Assembly: GCA_003218345.1 (NCBI GenBank)
Contig: QHNF01000023.1
Coordinates: 3,021 to 10,013 of the forward strand
Length of the DNA: 6,993 bases
Source of the DNA: Verrucomicrobiota bacterium
GTDB taxonomy: Bacteria > Verrucomicrobiota > Verrucomicrobiia > Chthoniobacterales > UBA10450
Direction: 5' to 3'
Positions 6,422 through 6,993 of this stretch are shown one piece after another. The translations under genes were made by a program, and so were the position numbers. Numbering within the stretch: the stretch's first letter is position 1; each line of letters begins with the position of its first letter. Under the pieces are notes generated by a model. It searched no databases, was not told where the DNA came from, and was given only the letters and a program-made list of their open reading frames with translations.

Positions 6422-6814
6422 ATGCAAATCACTCTTCTGAAATCGAAGATTCATCGCGCCGTTGTGACCGGGGCAAGCCTGGATTATGAAGGGAGCCTGA
6501 CGGTTTCTGCCGATCTGGCCGAGTTGGTCGGACTGCTTCCCTACGAAAAAATCCTCGTTAGCAATTTGAACAATGGCGAGCGCTTCGAGACCTATGCAAT
6601 TTACGGCGAAGCGCGGCGGGGAATTATCGAACTAAACGGCGCGACCGCGCATCTCGGAAAAATTGGCGACCGCCTCACGATCATGAGTTTCGCACGGTAC
6701 AGCATGCAAGAAGCGGCGCTTCATACGCCGCGCATCGCTGTCCTGACCGAAAAAAATGAGGTCCTCCGCTACGAAGGCGATAACGAACCGGCGCTTAAGA
6801 TTGTCAGCGCTTGA
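6422..6814 (+). CDS. panD: Aspartate 1-decarboxylase (pyruvoyl-dependent)
   Basis: 130-aa pro-enzyme that decarboxylates L-aspartate to beta-alanine for pantothenate and CoA synthesis in the cytoplasm. It is made inactive and cleaves itself between Gly24 and Ser25, Ser25 becoming the pyruvoyl group. With the ATG at 6422 as start, YEGS places the serine at exactly 25, and Lys9, Arg54, Thr57, Tyr58 and Asn72 fall at the same numbers as the known active-site residues of the E. coli enzyme. That settles the start over the in-frame GTG at 6416, which adds only two residues. FETYAIYGEARRG and LNGATAH (71-77) are typical family blocks. No Shine-Dalgarno is evident. No panB or panC is adjacent. Its last 46 bases overlap a minus-strand open frame. 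Confidence 0.96.
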   Translation: MQITLLKSKIHRAVVTGASLDYEGSLTVSADLAELVGLLPYEKILVSNLNNGERFETYAIYGEARRGIIELNGATAHLGKIGDRLTIMSFARYSMQEAALHTPRIAVLTEKNEVLRYEGDNEPALKIVSA

Positions 6815-6993
6815 GATGTAGTGGCGTTTGTGTCGAGCGCTGGTTCCGCGGATTCGGCAGTTGCCCCACTCGACAAGTTCGGGCTAGGCTCCATCGCCGC
6901 TACAACTTCCTGCGGCTTTGCTTTTCCTCGGGGCAGATCGAGTGAGCCATCATTGAATTCGATGATGTAACCTTCGTTGATCAGCCAACGCAG
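6769..6993 (-). CDS. C-terminal fragment of an unidentified protein (gene continues past the right edge)
   Basis: Reading leftward from 6993, one minus-strand frame is open for 74 codons to a TAG at 6769-6771; the plus-strand frames of 6815-6993 contain stops. The fragment begins with a well-formed LRWLINEGYIIEFNDGSLDL, which looks like the helix-plus-beta-hairpin end of a folded domain, perhaps winged-helix-like. It then has a positively charged PRGKAKP and a low-complexity tail rich in Ala, Ser, Thr and Pro, ending LSPS. I do not recognise the family. The final 46 bases overlap panD on the opposite strand. A real gene end is likelier than chance because of the protein-like first part, but the start and most of the protein are outside the window. 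Confidence 0.5.
   Translation of the reverse strand: MRWLINEGYIIEFNDGSLDLPRGKAKPQEVVAAMEPSPNLSSGATAESAEPALDTNATTSQALTILSAGSLSPS

Noticed and set aside
6805..6842. Inverted repeat cagcgct / agcgctg at the end of panD
   Set aside because: A 7-bp stem with a 24-base loop and no T-run, and it lies inside the candidate minus-strand gene end.
1..6993. CRISPR array, tRNA, rRNA, transposase or phage genes
   Set aside because: No regularly spaced repeats, no cloverleaf-like sequence with a T-loop motif, and no mobile-element protein was found on either strand.

Overview
The window looks like a chromosomal stretch from a Gram-negative, moderately GC-rich bacterium. My best guess is a soil Verrucomicrobiota of the Chthoniobacterales (Udaeobacter/Chthoniobacter) type. 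The guess rests on the palindromic intergenic repeats, which read like a dispersed element I associate with those genomes, on the general style of the proteins, and on the weak or absent Shine-Dalgarno sequences at several starts. It is inference. No rRNA, tRNA, CRISPR array, transposase or prophage gene is visible. Most of the window is housekeeping or ordinary metabolic DNA, and I see no clear new multi-gene system.

Layout. Positions 1-165 hold small hairpins and a relative of a palindromic repeat. A two-gene minus-strand operon follows: hflK (1200-2183) and hflC (166-1203), overlapping by 4 bp and encoding the SPFH membrane pair that in other bacteria forms a cage around the FtsH protease. 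Diverging from it on the plus strand is a compact three-gene cluster: an exported PrxQ/Bcp-type peroxiredoxin (2387-2920), a small DUF1059 protein (2939-3130) and a membrane-anchored alpha/beta hydrolase (3166-3996). A recognisable sigma-70-like promoter precedes the first gene. Next comes a 146-bp inverted-repeat element (4024-4169), then an uncharacterised six-helix membrane protein (4244-4843). This converges on a minus-strand Gfo/Idh/MocA-family protein (4865-5896) whose usual catalytic motifs are replaced. Ribosomal protein L28 (rpmB, 6064-6327) diverges from it, followed by aspartate 1-decarboxylase (panD, 6422-6814), the enzyme supplying beta-alanine for pantothenate and CoA. The right edge carries the C-terminal end of a minus-strand gene (6769-6993) that overlaps the 3' end of panD tail to tail.

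How the genes fit together. HflK/HflC and the exported peroxiredoxin cluster are both plausibly concerned with envelope quality control or stress, and share a 203-bp divergent intergenic region, but co-regulation is not shown. The items most worth a second look are the structured repeat at 4024-4169, the oxidoreductase with QAR in place of EKP, the cysteine pair of the exported peroxiredoxin, and the panD-overlapping C-terminal fragment.
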